Assembly: GCF_013373865.1 (NCBI RefSeq)
Contig: NC_050475.1
Location: 7,207,001 to 7,271,000, forward strand
Direction: 5' to 3'
DNA length: 64,000 bases
Origin: Monomorium pharaonis
Lineage: Eukaryota; Arthropoda; Insecta; Hymenoptera; Formicidae
The translations under genes and the position numbers were made by a program. This document shows positions 26,775-38,953 of this stretch, piece after piece (the stretch's first letter is position 1; every line of letters starts with the position of its first letter). The notes beneath the pieces are model-generated. The model was given only the letters and a program-made list of their open reading frames with translations. It searched no databases and was not told the DNA's origin.

Positions 26775-29700
26775 TCAACCGGCGGCGCGCCGTTTCTCAC
26801 GAACGGCAGAGCCGGACCCTCGGCGCGACCACGATAACGCGGCCGCGATAACGCGAATCGACGGAAACGTGAGTTTCCGATACAGATCGCACACGTTTGC
26901 CGGTCTCGTGTTTCGGCGCGGCGCGGTATTCGGGACCCTAGAAGAATTCCCCGCGGTGGTTGGGGTCACGCGCGACTCGAAACGTGACCGCTTCCGCGGC
27001 CAGGGCTTCTTTCCCTTTCGGTCAATTGTATCAATCACGTTGGAAATCAGCCGGTGCAGTGTTCGCTCACGTACGCACGCAAGTACGTTGACACGCACGC
27101 CGACGGGGGAAACGTTGATACGTCTATGAAGGGCACGTACGGATCGGAACAATTGAGATGTCTCCCGCAAATTCTTAATCCGGAAATTGTTGTTAACTGT
27201 ATGTTGTATATTACTGATTGTTTTATAATTTACTAATATTTAAGAATACTTGTATTGTTATAGAATCAGTTAATTATTTAAAAAAAGGGAGGAATCGAGG
27301 AAATTAAATACATCGAAAAAACACATTGAGCAGTTTACGACAGTTTAAAAAAAATGAAGATATCAATAATAAAATGCTATAAACTGTCAATTTCCAAATC
27401 ACACATTAAATCTTTGATTATGCAAGATTAGACATCAAAAAGGCAATCCCTTCCACATCGTTGTCCTAAAAGCAGAATCTTTTACATGATTATTAAAATT
27501 TACTTAAATATACTGTTACATTATTAATATGAAATCTTCTTAATTTCTTTCACTGAATTTTTAGCATTGTCAGGAATGGAAAAAGACACTGAAGATTAAG
27601 TTGTGAAATACGATAGAGCATATCGTTATATGTTTTAAAAGCTACTCTCTTGAACGAGCTATCTGTAAAGAAACAGAACACCCGATCTTGTGACTTGAAT
27701 GGTATTCCAATATTGCATGGTTAGCATATCAAGTTGTGTAATTCATAAACAGATAAAATCTACTTTCAGTTAATATCAAATAACTTTAATAGATTTAATT
27801 TCAACGAATAGCATTTGATATCCAAAACTGCAAAAGTTGCAACGCGTGGAATGAACTTTTGATCAATTCACCAAGCATGAAATTCGACTTCAAATTAAAA
27901 GTCACATTTTTTGTTACTATTCAAATTGATTCAAGTGTAACAACCACTGTGCAAATACGTTTCACGGTATAATAAAAAATTAAAAAAATGTTATATAAAC
28001 ACAAGAATGGCGTTTTGCGATAAAACTGCAACATTCATACGGAAAAAAAACAAATACGCTCTATTATTCCTTTTTTAAAATATATTTCAGATTTCTATTA
28101 TAAACTTTTGAATAAAACTTTTGTTATTTTTTTTTTTTTTACTTTTTGTATCTCTGTAGAATGTACTGACTGATTTTAGTCATTAAAACCTGAATATCTT
28201 CTTGTCTGTAATATAATATTTATAGATATACAGGATGCACCAAAGGTCAGATCGCATAAATATAACAGACGTAACTCATAAGCACCATCTCTCTGACGTT
28301 GTTAATTCAGATGTCACGATACAGTCTGAAAAGAAAGCTAATTAATAATGTATATCGTGACTGCCTGCGGGGCTTGATTCTTTTTTTTTCTTACATACAC
28401 TCACGCGAGCGCGTGCACGATTTTCATACGCACGCACATTTCTCCGATAAACTTTCATTATCTTTTCCACCAGCGTTACAATTATTTTTCTATCCGCTCG
28501 CGAAAAAGTGATATATCGCCTCGCTTGTCGTTCGTCCGGCGTGTGCGAGAGAGATCTATTTTTGCTCTCGCGCGATAAAGTCCGCGCGGGGCAGCAGGTT
28601 AAAGATTCTTGCGTAAACTTCTGCGTCCGCGATCGCGAGGATATTATCTCGCGCGACGGCGAAAAGAATTCGCGGGTGTTGTGACAGCGCGCAGCGCGAC
28701 GGCCGATCATCGTCGTCCGGCTTTGTTTACGTCTCGTCGCGGGACGTGACGGCCCGTCCGTCGTTATCGTCGCGTACCCGGGGGAAAACCGGTTCGCCGT
28801 TGGATTTAATCGGTTTCGGTATCAGCTCTGCCGCTGGGGGAGTTCAAAAAGGCGACTCGCGATTAACTTGTACCGGGTCACTCGCCGAGTAGCCGTTCGT
28901 AGCCAGTTAAACCGAGGCCCCTCGCGCCGTTTTTTCTGACATTCTTTAGAACTCGCGCGCGCGCGCGCGCACGTGACGCGCGATAAGGAGACGCCCGTGT
29001 CACGGGCCAACGGGCCTGTTGAAGAACGCTCTATTACGCCGCGCGATATTCTCGTCTCAATTGGAACAGTTTTGTCTCGCGCGCCTCCGCCTCACCCTTT
29101 TATTCTTCCTCGCGGGAGAGGACAAACAGTCGCATTAGGATTTGATTGCTGCGATGTCTAAAAATTTTACAGACACGAGAGATACTGGTTTTTGTAAATT
29201 TTAATACTCTGTACAGACGATTGGACAAAAGTATCCAGCGCATTTCTTTTCTTGGAGTATTACAGACACTAAATACTTAGGCTTGATGTGTTGAGAGTCT
29301 CAGTTCGTACATACATGTCCTCTCTTCAAGATATTTTGGAAAATTGGCTTAGGACATAAATGACCTATCCTATATAGGAGATTGCTGTACTTATAAACTT
29401 TTAATATTTTTATTTTTAACTAATTTTCTCTATATATATAAAGAATTTTTAGAAAGTAAAAAAATTAAAATTTAAATAATTTTGAACTGAAATGCGCGAA
29501 ACATCGATATCATATTGCATCAAATGTATAAATATTAAAAAAATTTTCTTGTAGTAATTATTTTAAAGTTTTATAACGCTATAGTAATAAAATGGATTAT
29601 TTAAAATGTAAATGATATATATGCCTTCATTTTATATTCATTTATATCAATATATCCATTCATACATATTAAAATATACATTGTCAGATTATAATTATAT

Positions 29701-31010
29701 AACTCAACTTTGAATAATTATCTGAACTATTTTTTCTTTTACTGGCAACTTGAAATGTCAATTTTAGACATAAAAGTATTTGTTCTCAAGTCACTTTTGT
29801 TTCAAAATTATGAATTTTTACATGGAAGCATGCATTTTTCTGATTTTTCTTTTTTATCAATTATAATTAGTTATAATATGTATATACAATTTTTTAAAAT
29901 TATATGTATATACAACAATCATACTAATACTATTTGAAGGTGTTAAAACGTAAGAATCAGAGATCTTTTTTATACTTGTAAAAGCGATGAAAATTAATTT
30001 TATGCGAATCCAGTCGTACATAGAAAGTGTCTAAAATTAACGAACAGAATGTTAACAGATCAGATTACCAACATAAAGAAAAGATAAAAAGAACAAGAGA
30101 TAATATTACGAAAATGTAAAAGAAGAAAAGTAAAATTTTACTCTGACCGATACTTTAGGTCAGAATTCAGGATAGAATTCTATTTATAATTTTATATAAT
30201 CTCAATATAATACAATATTTTAAACTTTTAAAGAGATTTAAAATATATATTAAAATACATGTACGCACACATCAATGCCCAGCATATAAAATTATAGAGA
30301 ATTTTGTCACAAAGTGACAATTCTATCTAAAGCGAATTATAAGTTATAAAGTAAATTTAAGATAAAGTAATATGTGATAAAATTAAGTATAAAATTATTT
30401 TATAAAATGTACACATACTCAACTTATTATTAAAAATAAATCACGAGGGGTGATAGGTTCCAACAAAGTTTTGATTTTAGGACTAATTAGTTTCAAACGC
30501 TCTTTCTTCTCTTTCTTGATAATATTTAATATCAGGAAAAGGAAAAAACAGGAAATAGTAACGATAGCAATGGTTCGTCTTCACTTTCATAATAAATGTA
30601 CAGTTTTTATTCTTGAGCTATCGTTCAATGTATCCAATATAATCATTTGTTAACTTACTAAATATAAGTATTCTTATTTTTCACGTTATTTTCCGCCCAT
30701 GCTATTTTACGGCACAAAACGAATTGTACTTCTGCTGTGTGAGAGAGTATCATTTTATCATCCCAATAACGGGTGAAAATAGAACAAAATTTATTATATA
30801 TGAAATATAATTAATATATTAAATAAAACCAAAGATTTTTTTCGATGGATGTGATGATAACGCGCTTGGCTCGTTTTAAATACCGAGATTATATAATTAT
30901 AGATCCAATTAATCTTTTTCATCAAATTATGTAACAAGTTTAATTATTTGTTTCATGATTTCTGTTCATACATTAAGCTTGAAACAAATTCTATTTGTTA
31001 CGTCCATAAT

Positions 31011-31016
31011 TTTATT
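31011..31016 (-). terminator. Candidate poly(A) signal of CHERP
   Basis: AATAAA on the minus strand about 375 nt past the CHERP stop. It is the first canonical hexamer I see downstream. The 3' UTR between is AT-rich and has no competing ORF. No transcript evidence is available. Confidence 0.4.
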
Positions 31017-31391
31017 TATGTTAAAAATGTACAATTGAGCCCCACAATACTCACTAATTGATCGCCTAACTGTAAGATTGTGATGAAGATAGCTCTCAAT
31101 AAAAATAATCAGTGCGGTTTCAATATAAAACAATCAGCATTAACCTGTGATAGTTTGTAAAATTGGTGATGTGTAATAGGGATTCAGAATTAATGAGAGG
31201 ACAACTGCTTGAGAGTCAAAAAATTATGTCGATCTTGGAAATCAGCCCTCATAGGCGGTAGCATAAATTTTTTTGGAATTATAAATGGATTTCCAATGTA
31301 GAACTAGAACGTTCTTAATATCTTTTGCCAGATATCTGTTCCATTCACAAAGTATCGTAAACATGCGGAAGTTTCGTTATAACAATAACGT

Positions 31392-34300
31392 TCAGTCGCG
31401 TTCCCCCCTCTCTTCAGCGCGTTCCTCTGCTCTAGCTTTCATTCTGGTAATGAACGCTTGACCCTTGTTTTTTCGGAAAGTCTCATATGGATCATTCAAA
31501 TTGATACCGACCCCTTTGTATTGATCGTTTTTATCACGAATCTCTCCCCCTGAAATGGGTGCCTCAATGCCCTGCTCGTTTGCACCAAGACCAGCACCGC
31601 TCCATCCCATTTTCTTGAGTAATTGATGCCCTTTATTGCTCTCGTCCAGACTAATTTCTTGTGGAGCTTTACTATAAGTGGAGCCACTACAAGTAATACA
31701 AAAACAAGTTTCCTATAATAACACAATCAGTAGAAAATAGACAGAAGATAAAGATGTACAAGAAAAACATTTAAAGATATCTATTCAGTATTGTTTAAAA
31801 GAGAAAAATGAATATAAAAGCTAAAATTATAGAAGTTAGTGAGATGACGCATAGGTTTATGTATGAGCAATCAACTTGTAGTTAGCGGATTAATTTTATA
31901 AGAAAAAAAATATAAAAATAATTCTTAAAAGTAATTAATTCAACTGACAAATTTATTAATTAATAACTGAAATAATGTTTCAACCTTAACTTTAGGTCGT
32001 TTTCAAGTACACTAGAAAATGGATGTATTAATTAGAAACATTGTAATCGAGATGTCATGTAGCTCCATGTAAAAGCGACAAACTTGTAAGTGACAGATCG
32101 CAAATTAAATATAAAACCCACATTGCGTACAGAGATTTTTAATCTCTTCTAAAAGTTTTTACTATCTAAGAAAAACATAACAAGTCTGTAGGCATGCAAT
32201 ACATGGATTTCCGTCCCTTCGTTATTATTCAACAAAACCAAACATTGAATTTTATTATCAGATATTACATTTTATGACTAAGTTTGAGTAATTTTCAAAA
32301 TGTTTTCAAAATTCAATATATATTTTATTCTATATCTATTATAGAAGTTGATACTTACAGAAAACTAGGAGGAGTTGGACTTCTATCCTGTCTATCCATT
32401 CTCCTATCAGGACTGCGATCTTTATTACTATTCCTTCTCCTTCGGCTCCTATTAACATGATTGCTGTTGCGACTGTTGCGTCTATGATTAGTTGTGGGCG
32501 ATCTCGATCTACTTCTGCCTCGTGAGCGCGAACGTGATCTACTGCGTGACTTGCTCCGATAGCGTTTCTTTGGCGGACTAGGACTTTTAGATCTTGGTCG
32601 TAAAATCGGTGATGGAGATTTCGATTTCTGTCTAATGCCAGTGGCTATGTCCTCTTCTTTACGTTTGCGAGCGGCATTTTTCGCTTTGTAATACTCATAT
32701 AATCCTAATTTTTCCCATCCATCACTATAAATATACAAAAAAATATTTATCCAAAAATATAGTAATGCATATAATTTAAAATCTTTTAATATTTAAAAAA
32801 TATTTACCTATCTCTAGGAGAATCATGATTTGGTGGTGCATAAAATGCTTCTACAGCTGCAACTAAACGATCACTCGGAGGGGCTGGGGGTGGAAGTCTT
32901 ATCGCGTCTGGATCTAATGGCTTATATTCACCATCTTCTAGCTTTATCAGTGGTACCATCAAACCAGCTGGAAGCTCGAAATAAGGCATACTAGGCATCA
33001 AGTCTTCCACAGAAGGTTCATGAATAACGGGTGGCGGTCCGAAACCCGGTGGTGGTTTCGAAAAGTCTGGCAAAGGAACATTGCTAAATGGCGGCGGTTC
33101 GTTCGAGGGTGGGACACCCCATCCTGGTGGTGGTTGACTGAAATTCACATCTGTACCCATTGTGTTTGGTGGACCAGAATGACTAGGTGGTATTGACATA
33201 TTTTGCTGACTCTGCACAAATAAAAATTTTCGCAAACATTCCCCAAAAATAATCAATTTAAAAAGAAGAAAATATTACCATTTGAGGTGGTGGGGGTGGC
33301 GGTGGAGCTTTCAATTGCTGATCTATCGCCATCTTTTGTTGTTCAATATTCTGGATCTGTCTTAAAGCGTGAGTGACAAACGCTTGATGTTGCGCTTGAT
33401 AATTATCGAACGTCTGTTTTGTCGACGCTGTAATAGGAGTAATCGCGGTAGCATATTGCGCTACCAAATTAGCTTGGTATTCCGACCAAGACGCGCTCGG
33501 TTGTTTCAACTTATCTATGATGCCTTCGTCAAAGTAATTATTCTTTGATTCCCACAAACTTAATAATTTATTCAGTTTATTAAGTTGTTCTTCGGAGGCC
33601 GCTAGTGAAGTATTACAGAACATGGGGACAACAACACTTTCCATTGCTTTGCGGAGATCCATAGATTTTTTTCTTGCACTGAGAAAGTATCCAATTATAT
33701 ATCTCGGACATAGTGATATTTTAAAGCATTTCATTTAATAACATAAATTTGTAAGTTTTATGATAAATATGTTATAAAAGATTCAAATAAAAAAACTTTA
33801 GCACAGTCATAACAACTATATTGGAATTATTTCAAGAATTAATTATAATTATAAATATCTAGAAAGAATAATAATCTTCAATATGATTAGATTGCGGTTT
33901 GTGTCACATATAACACATGCGTTTATACTAACCAGTGATGTAAGACATCATTCACCAAATAAATAATGTGTAACTTATGGCTGAAGGTTGTCCCCTGAAT
34001 TACTCTGAAAAAAAAAAAAAAATTAAAATAAGAATAAAATAAAAAATATGTACTTTTCACATGTAAACATAAAATATATAATTAAAACACACCTTTTCAG
34101 CAAATGATCCGCAACAACTTGATTACTCTGTGATGTAAGTGAATTCTGAAGTATCCAGGCTTTCCCTGCACTTATGCTATCCTTTGTGCAGCTATCGATG
34201 ATCGGTTGTAGCACTGTGTCAAATGCAGCCAAGTCTGTGTTCGTGCTTTGCGCACTGTTTTGCAGTGCCTGTTCCTGCGCCTGCCTCACAGCGTCCTCCA

Positions 34301-37219
34301 CTCTCCCCTGCTGTTGAGCCATCAACGCAGCATGCTGCGCAGCCAGGTTCTGTTCTGATTGTCTCACTTGTTCCTGCAACGTCGTCTGCTGCGACTGTAG
34401 ATTCGCCAGCTCATTCTGCAGCCACGCGGGTGGAGCCGCGATGTTAACCGCCTGCGCGACACCGGCGATCGGCGGATTCACACCTCCCATGGCGCCGGAA
34501 ACCGGTCCAATTGGCGGTCCTGCATTTCCTGGTCCTCCAATCTGTCCAGGCAAAACGGGACCGCCTTGGCTTCCCACCTGGGGCCCGATCCCGACTACCG
34601 GATTTATTCCATTGTTTTGCGTACTCAGACCGGACGCAAGATTGACGTTAGTCAGTGGCTGCGAGACGGCGTTTGCGGCTGTTTGCTGCTGCTGCGAAAC
34701 GTTTAAACGTGGGTCTGCATTTTGCATTGGATTTATTCCTTTTTGCTTTAAAACTGTAAACGAATGACGGTGAATTATTGTGAGATGTCGAGTCCTTGTC
34801 AATCGATATTTGAAAAATTTTTATACAAATAGTTCGATTGTTTTTTTTTGTCTGCGAAGTCTTATCTTCTATATCGGTGCATATAAGAAAATTCTTGGGC
34901 ATTTACATAAGAGAAGTATAGTATTGGAAAACTTGGCAAATCTTTTGGGAGCACTATATTCATTTTTTCTGTTTCTCTTTTTTTCGCATTTCTACAGTAC
35001 TAAGATATATTACAGGGCACGCTATTTTAGATGGTGGGTTTGTATTTTCCCACACACACACACACACACAGATTGAAGCAATGCATTGACAATGTACTTC
35101 ACGTTAGACAAACTCCAGCAAGAATCTTAAAAGACTATGTCTTCTCAAAAATCGCCATTGTCAAGGAATGCGCAAGATGTCGTTAGGTTAAAAGCGTGTC
35201 TGCTTAACAAATAGAGAGCAATCCCAAAATCTCTTGAGAGGAAGACTGTTCCTATTCGACGAATAATACGTATGTTTTGTATGTTTCGCAATGATGGAGA
35301 ATCAGACTCTGTATTCGCTTTTCAAAGTCATTCCTTTGCTGGTTGAATAAAGCATGGCTTGCTTTTTTTTTATGCTTCTTATAATTGCAGTAGCTGTTAA
35401 TGGGAGTATCCCACTTACTGGCTTGCTCTGTAGTCACTTTGTACTGATAGTAGTTGAAATGCTCCCCCCCAAACAGGAAACTGAACTTCGGGTTGTCCTT
35501 CTGCTTGTTCTTTGTCATCTGCTCGAATTCTGGTCCATTGCGAGCGACAAACTGCGCCAGTTTGTCTATGATGTTCCGTAATTCTGTGTCTGAATGTTAT
35601 AAGCAAAAACAAGAGTCAGATCCAAACTAATATTGAATAAAATACAATATTTATAATTTAATAGCTATTCTAATTAAATGGTTACTTTACACCTTTCGTT
35701 ATGAGAAGTCATTGTGGAAAACTGTAGTTAAAATTAAGATCAAGCAAAAAAATAACAAATAAAATACTTATGTATACAATAATTATGTTAGAGTTGGATA
35801 GTAGCTAGTTAAAATTTAAAAGTTAAATAATAAATAATTAAAATAATTTTTAACTTCAATTAGTTATTACTTTCAAAATACATAAACTTTAAATTAATTT
35901 TTCTTCTAAGTTAAAAATCTATTTGTGTTAAATAAAATTATAAAATACATTTTCATACAAAAAACAATTTCTTTGTCATTTCATATAAACTTAATTTACA
36001 AATAAAATATTAAATTTGATACTTCATAGTCTAATTATTTCAATAATTCTACTTAAAAAAATTACAACTTTCTGATTTAATATAAAAATACTTTTCAGAA
36101 TTAACTATTAGTTTAATTAAATATAAATCTTAATATAACTTTTAATTACACTTGTTTTTTTGTTTATGTAACTTTTAATGCAATTAAGTTAATTTTACAA
36201 GTTACTAACTTTAACTTGAGTTTGAAAAAAATAACTTACCCAACCCTGAGTTATACATATACAGGTTTCAGAAATAGGTGGACAAACTTTTTGTTTAAAG
36301 ACAAAGTTTTTAGTGATAATTATATCAATGAAATAGCAAATAAAAACCAAATGTATGTCAACACAGTCTCATTTTAAATCTCTTGAATTTATATTTATGA
36401 GGATATCTTAATAATCATTTTTTTATTTATAATGCTTCTGTTGCTGCTGGAAATTCAAAAGCATTTTTCTGCTTTACGTGATAAAATATGACATACGCTC
36501 CAATTTTGGAGTCTTCAACAATGCAAGGGACATCAATGTGAGATATGCATTGACACGAAAGGAAGTCATTTCTAGCAATTTCTTTAATGAAATGTTTTTA
36601 TCAAAGTATGTTGTAAATCATAAAAGTGTTTATAATTTGAAAAAGAAAGTGTTTCCAAATCCTTATATATATTTTTCATTCTTACATTGAGTAAAATATG
36701 CTTTTTAAATATTTTTGTTCACCTATTTTCAAAACACGTACGTACAATATAATATTATATACTGTGAAAACAAAAAATGTATTTTAATAAAAGCACACAT
36801 TACAACAAAGTTCTTACAAATCTTTAAAACTGACGTGACAAACGTTAACTCAAAGACTTACTCTTAAAAAAAAGTTTTTATGAACGCTTTTATTTTTTGC
36901 GTTTGAAGTAAATGTACGAATAGATATATGTATGTAGATCTTCGCAAGTAACCTTGTGAGTGAATATCCAGACATTAGCAATTTGAAAGAATTTATTACT
37001 ATGTTCTCGTAGAAAACCGCTCGATATAGGCCGAATAAAACGGCAAGATGCAAGCAAAGGATTCGTATTACATTTTTTTGTGAGAGAACGCGAGTTAATT
37101 AATACATGATCGCTCGACCGAGCGAGAGGGAGATGGTGCGAGGAGGGGAAAGAAACGTGTGCGAGAGAGCGCGCCTGTGCGGCCGGATCGGCGTGCTCAC
37201 CTGCGGGTGCCTGGTCCAT
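31392..37219 (-). CDS. CHERP: CHERP/SCAF6 ortholog, eight coding exons, 795 aa
   Basis: Nuclear RNA-processing protein of the CHERP (SCAF6) family, known in vertebrates as an SR-related U2 snRNP-associated splicing factor. Coding exons, in transcription order: 37201-37219, 35419-35589, 34093-34753, 33933-34004, 33279-33678, 32808-33211, 32359-32724, 31392-31686. All junctions are GT-AG, phases agree and the total is 2388 nt including stop. Visible domains: SURP near residues 10-57 (ELRNIIDKLAQFVARNGPEF, then FSFLFGGEHFNYY); Q-rich coiled region about 170-235; CID-like fold about 237-400, with LVNDVLHHC across the exon 4/5 junction; proline-rich region about 436-520 followed by MPYFELPAGLMVPLIKLEDG; RS-rich region about 600-680; G-patch about 713-765 (GHQLLKKMGWSGAGLG). 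The start has only six residues before the first splice and is chosen because it gives the family N-terminus. Human CHERP (916 aa) has a long H/P-rich region that is mostly missing here. Intron 1 is 1611 nt and carries transposon remnants. Confidence 0.95.
35790..36247. mobile_element. AT-rich inverted-repeat element in CHERP intron 1
   Basis: The left end AGAGTTGGATAGTAG and right end AGGGTTGGGTAAGTT (inverse strand) bracket AT-rich DNA rich in TTAACTT/AAGTTAA words. It lies 14 bp from the Tc1-like remnant. Arms are diverged, so the boundaries are approximate. Confidence 0.5.
36262..36738. mobile_element. Tc1/mariner-type remnant in CHERP intron 1
   Basis: The ends CAGGTTTCAGAAATAGGTGG and CGTGTTTTGAAAATAGGTGA (inverse strand) both continue ACAAA. 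TA dinucleotides flank both sides, the Tc1/mariner target. The 477-bp interior holds a 70-codon open frame at 36478-36690 that I do not recognise as transposase. Likely a deletion derivative. Confidence 0.7.
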
Positions 37220-37500
37220 TTCGACTCGAGCGCTCGATCGTTGACGACTTCGTCAATGTTACGTCGTTAAAATGTTACGTGCACGTACTGTCCGTTTGCT
37301 CGATTGCCGTCGTATCGTGCATGAAAACGGAGCACCGTTTCGTGATGCATCATTCACTCACGACGGACCGGATAATGCGCTAGACGCCGCCATTACGACC
37401 TCGCGGAGACCAGTGCTGCCAATCCGTTGGGCGTCGCGTTCTCCAAGCAGAGTTGTCAAGTTGAAAAATTTTCCCCTAATTTTTCTCCAAGGCTGGGTCT
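37220..37500 (-). promoter_or_regulatory. Presumed CHERP promoter and 5' UTR
   Basis: CpG-containing, moderately GC-rich DNA directly upstream of the CHERP start, between the first codon and the first MITE. It includes a CCAAT at about 37419 (TGCCAATCC). No TATA box is evident. The assignment rests on position only. Confidence 0.4.
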
Positions 37501-37504
37501 ACAA

Positions 37505-37642
37505 TAAGGGTGCATTTTTAAATTCGCAACGGATGCACTGGAGTGTCATCCTATCTTTGTTCATCTTTCCGTAAGTAACAAAAATGGAATGACATTCTGG
37601 TGTATCTGGCTGCATCCGTTGCGAATTTAAGAACGCACCCTA
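37505..37642. mobile_element. MITE A, imperfect palindrome
   Basis: The left end AGGGTGCATTTTTAAATTCG is repeated inverted at the right end as AGGGTGCGTTCTTAAATTCG, and both arms continue CAACGGATGCA. No coding capacity. It is the CHERP-proximal member of the MITE stack and, unlike most others, lacks an obvious CCAAT. The left flank GTCTACAAT resembles the ends of elements C and F. Confidence 0.75.
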
Positions 37643-37739
37643 TGAGGTAAAGATGGAGCGTATCACGCGTATCTCGAAAATCTGACCAATCGCGAACGTT
37701 CCGCTGTTTCGGTTGCAGTTCCGCCGAATCCAACCTAGT

Positions 37740-37896
37740 GGTTCTCGCACACTAGAAGCGATAAGCGACGAGCGATGAGCGATATCCAATAAGAGTTCTG
37801 CTTTTTCCAACATGGCGATGAAATGTTCGAAAATGTAGAGTTCTCATTGGATATCGCTCATCGCTCGTCGCTTATCGCGTCTAGTGTGCGAGAGCC
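37740..37896. mobile_element. MITE B, long palindromic element with CCAAT core
   Basis: About 157 bp. Both ends read GG(T/C)TCTCGCACACTAGA and the arms run on through GCGATAAGCGACGAGCGATG to GATATCCAAT. CCAAT boxes lie at 37786-37790 (plus) and 37846-37850 (minus), flanking a short asymmetric centre. The short word GCGAT/GCGAC is repeated in each arm. No ORF; non-autonomous. Confidence 0.85.
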
Positions 37897-37945
37897 ATAA
37901 AGGGCCATCTACAATGGAGAGTCGTAGGCCGTAGCAGTAGTCATA

Positions 37946-38090
37946 GGCCGGTATTCATAGTCAAATCTTATTTCAAGATCGTCTCAAGCAATGTCTTAAG
38001 ATGCTAATACGGCTCTGTGATTGGTTGATGGCATCTTAAGACAGTACTTAAGATGATCTTAAATATAAGATCCGACTATGAATACCGGCC
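37946..38090. mobile_element. MITE D, nested in C
   Basis: 145 bp, starting GGCCGGTATTCATAGTC and ending with the exact inverse. It is flanked on both sides by ATA, a possible short target duplication. The subterminal DNA is built of AAGATC/CTTAAGAT words. An ATTGG lies at 38020-38024 inside CTGTGATTGGTT, whose exact inverse recurs in element F. Confidence 0.85.
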
Positions 38091-38118
38091 ATAGAAAATG
38101 TCTCCACTTCGTATTGCT

Positions 38119-38162
38119 TTAAGGGCCATCTACAATGGAGTGTTTTAGTCGTAACAACGCTA
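38119..38162. mobile_element. Orphan left end of a C-like element (E)
   Basis: TTAA followed by GGGCCATCTACAATGGAG, the same terminus as element C but with different subterminal DNA (TGTTTTAGTCGTAACAACGC). It probably belongs to a sibling element inserted in C and then interrupted by F. I cannot identify its right end. Confidence 0.55.
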
Positions 38163-38302
38163 ATGCCTAGTCTACAATGAGTCGTTGGTCGTTGGTCGTA
38201 AGAAATTTAACCAATCACAGTTGATCTTAGAGAAGAATAACCGAACATAATTGGTTAAATTTCTTACGACCAACGACCAACGACTCATTGTAAACTGGGC
38301 AT
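38163..38302. mobile_element. MITE F, palindromic, TAA flanks
   Basis: About 140 bp. Both arms carry TCGTTGGTCGTTGGTCGTAA followed by GAAATTTAACCAAT. Ends are TGCC(T/C)AGT(C/T)TACAATGA, flanked by TAA on both sides, a 3-bp target duplication typical of PIF/Harbinger-type elements. CCAAT lies at 38211-38215 within AACCAATCACAG, and ATTGG at 38250-38254. Confidence 0.85.
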
Positions 38303-38399
38303 AAATCTACGATCATGCTGTCAATAATATAAACGACGTTAGCAATAATATACAAGCCGGCTATCATAGAGAGGTGACTAAAAACTAACCCCGAACACC

Positions 38400-38580
38400 A
38401 GGGCCCCGATTTTTAAATTTATTTGCAAGAGAAACGTATGCGCAAATACCGGTTCTAACAGAAAAGTTGCAAGTTTATTGGTTAAAAGTCATACGATAGC
38501 CAATAAATTTCCAACTTTTCTGTAAGAACAGAATTTGCGAATACGTTTCTCTTGCAAATGACTTCAAGAATCGGGCCCCT
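38400..38580. mobile_element. MITE G, palindromic
   Basis: About 181 bp. The arms share TTTGCAAGAGAAACGTAT and a terminal GGGCCCCGATT / GGGGCCCGATT. The centre carries ATTGG at 38477-38481 and CCAAT at 38500-38504, with AAGTTTATTGG mirrored by CCAATAAATTT. No ORF. Confidence 0.82.
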
Positions 38581-38716
38581 GCACGCTCATCGTAAGCACC
38601 CACTGAATTGGCTCAATGTCTGTTTTAGGCCGTAATCAGTAAAACAGTACGTAATGAAAATATTGTCTACGACTACTGCTACGGCCTACAACTCTCCATT
38701 GTAGATGGCCCTTAAC

Positions 38717-38855
38717 GGCTCCGGCACACCAGCGCGATTTCTGTCGCACGCAGCGCGCGATGTCCAATGAGCGACCGCCTTTCCACTCATCTCTGTACGT
38801 TCATTGGATATCACGCGTCGCGCGCGACAGAAATCGCGCTAGTGTGCAGCCAGCC
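38717..38855. mobile_element. MITE H, palindromic, TAA flanks
   Basis: About 139 bp, with arms GCGCGATTTCTGTCGC and ends GGCTCCGGCACACCA / GGCTGGCTGCACACTA. TAA flanks both sides. CCAAT boxes lie at 38764-38768 and 38803-38807 (inverted). Its termini resemble those of B and I, suggesting one superfamily. Confidence 0.83.
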
Positions 38856-38857
38856 TA

Positions 38858-38953
38858 ATGGCTTTGGCAGACCAGCGCGACATCCAATGAGCGTACAGAG
38901 ATGAGCGGAAAGGCGGTCGCTCATTGGACATCGCGCTGGTCTGCTGAAGCCAT
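38858..38953. mobile_element. MITE I, near-perfect palindrome, TAA flanks
   Basis: 96 bp starting TGGCTTTGGCAGACCAGCGC and ending with its near inverse. Both arms hold CCAATGAGCG, and boxes lie at 38884-38888 and 38923-38927. TAA lies at each edge and is shared with neighbours H and J, so three elements abut end to end. Confidence 0.87.

Larger units (their letters stand above)
37901..38711. mobile_element. MITE C, outer element carrying nested insertions, TTAA at right edge
   Basis: The left arm GGGCCATCTACAATGGAGAG matches the inverted right arm ending at 38711, and both continue TAGGCCGTAGCAGTAGTC. The right edge is followed by TTAA (38712-38715); the left edge reads TAAA, possibly a mutated TTAA. 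The interior is interrupted by elements D, E, F and G. After D is removed, the left arm again aligns with the right one (GACAATATTTTCATT versus GAAAATGTCTCCACT). An ATTGG lies at 38607-38611. Confidence 0.75.

Noticed and set aside
34223..34767. Plus-strand frames of 74 and 108 codons
   Set aside because: Antisense shadows of the Gly/Pro/Gln-rich CHERP exon 3.
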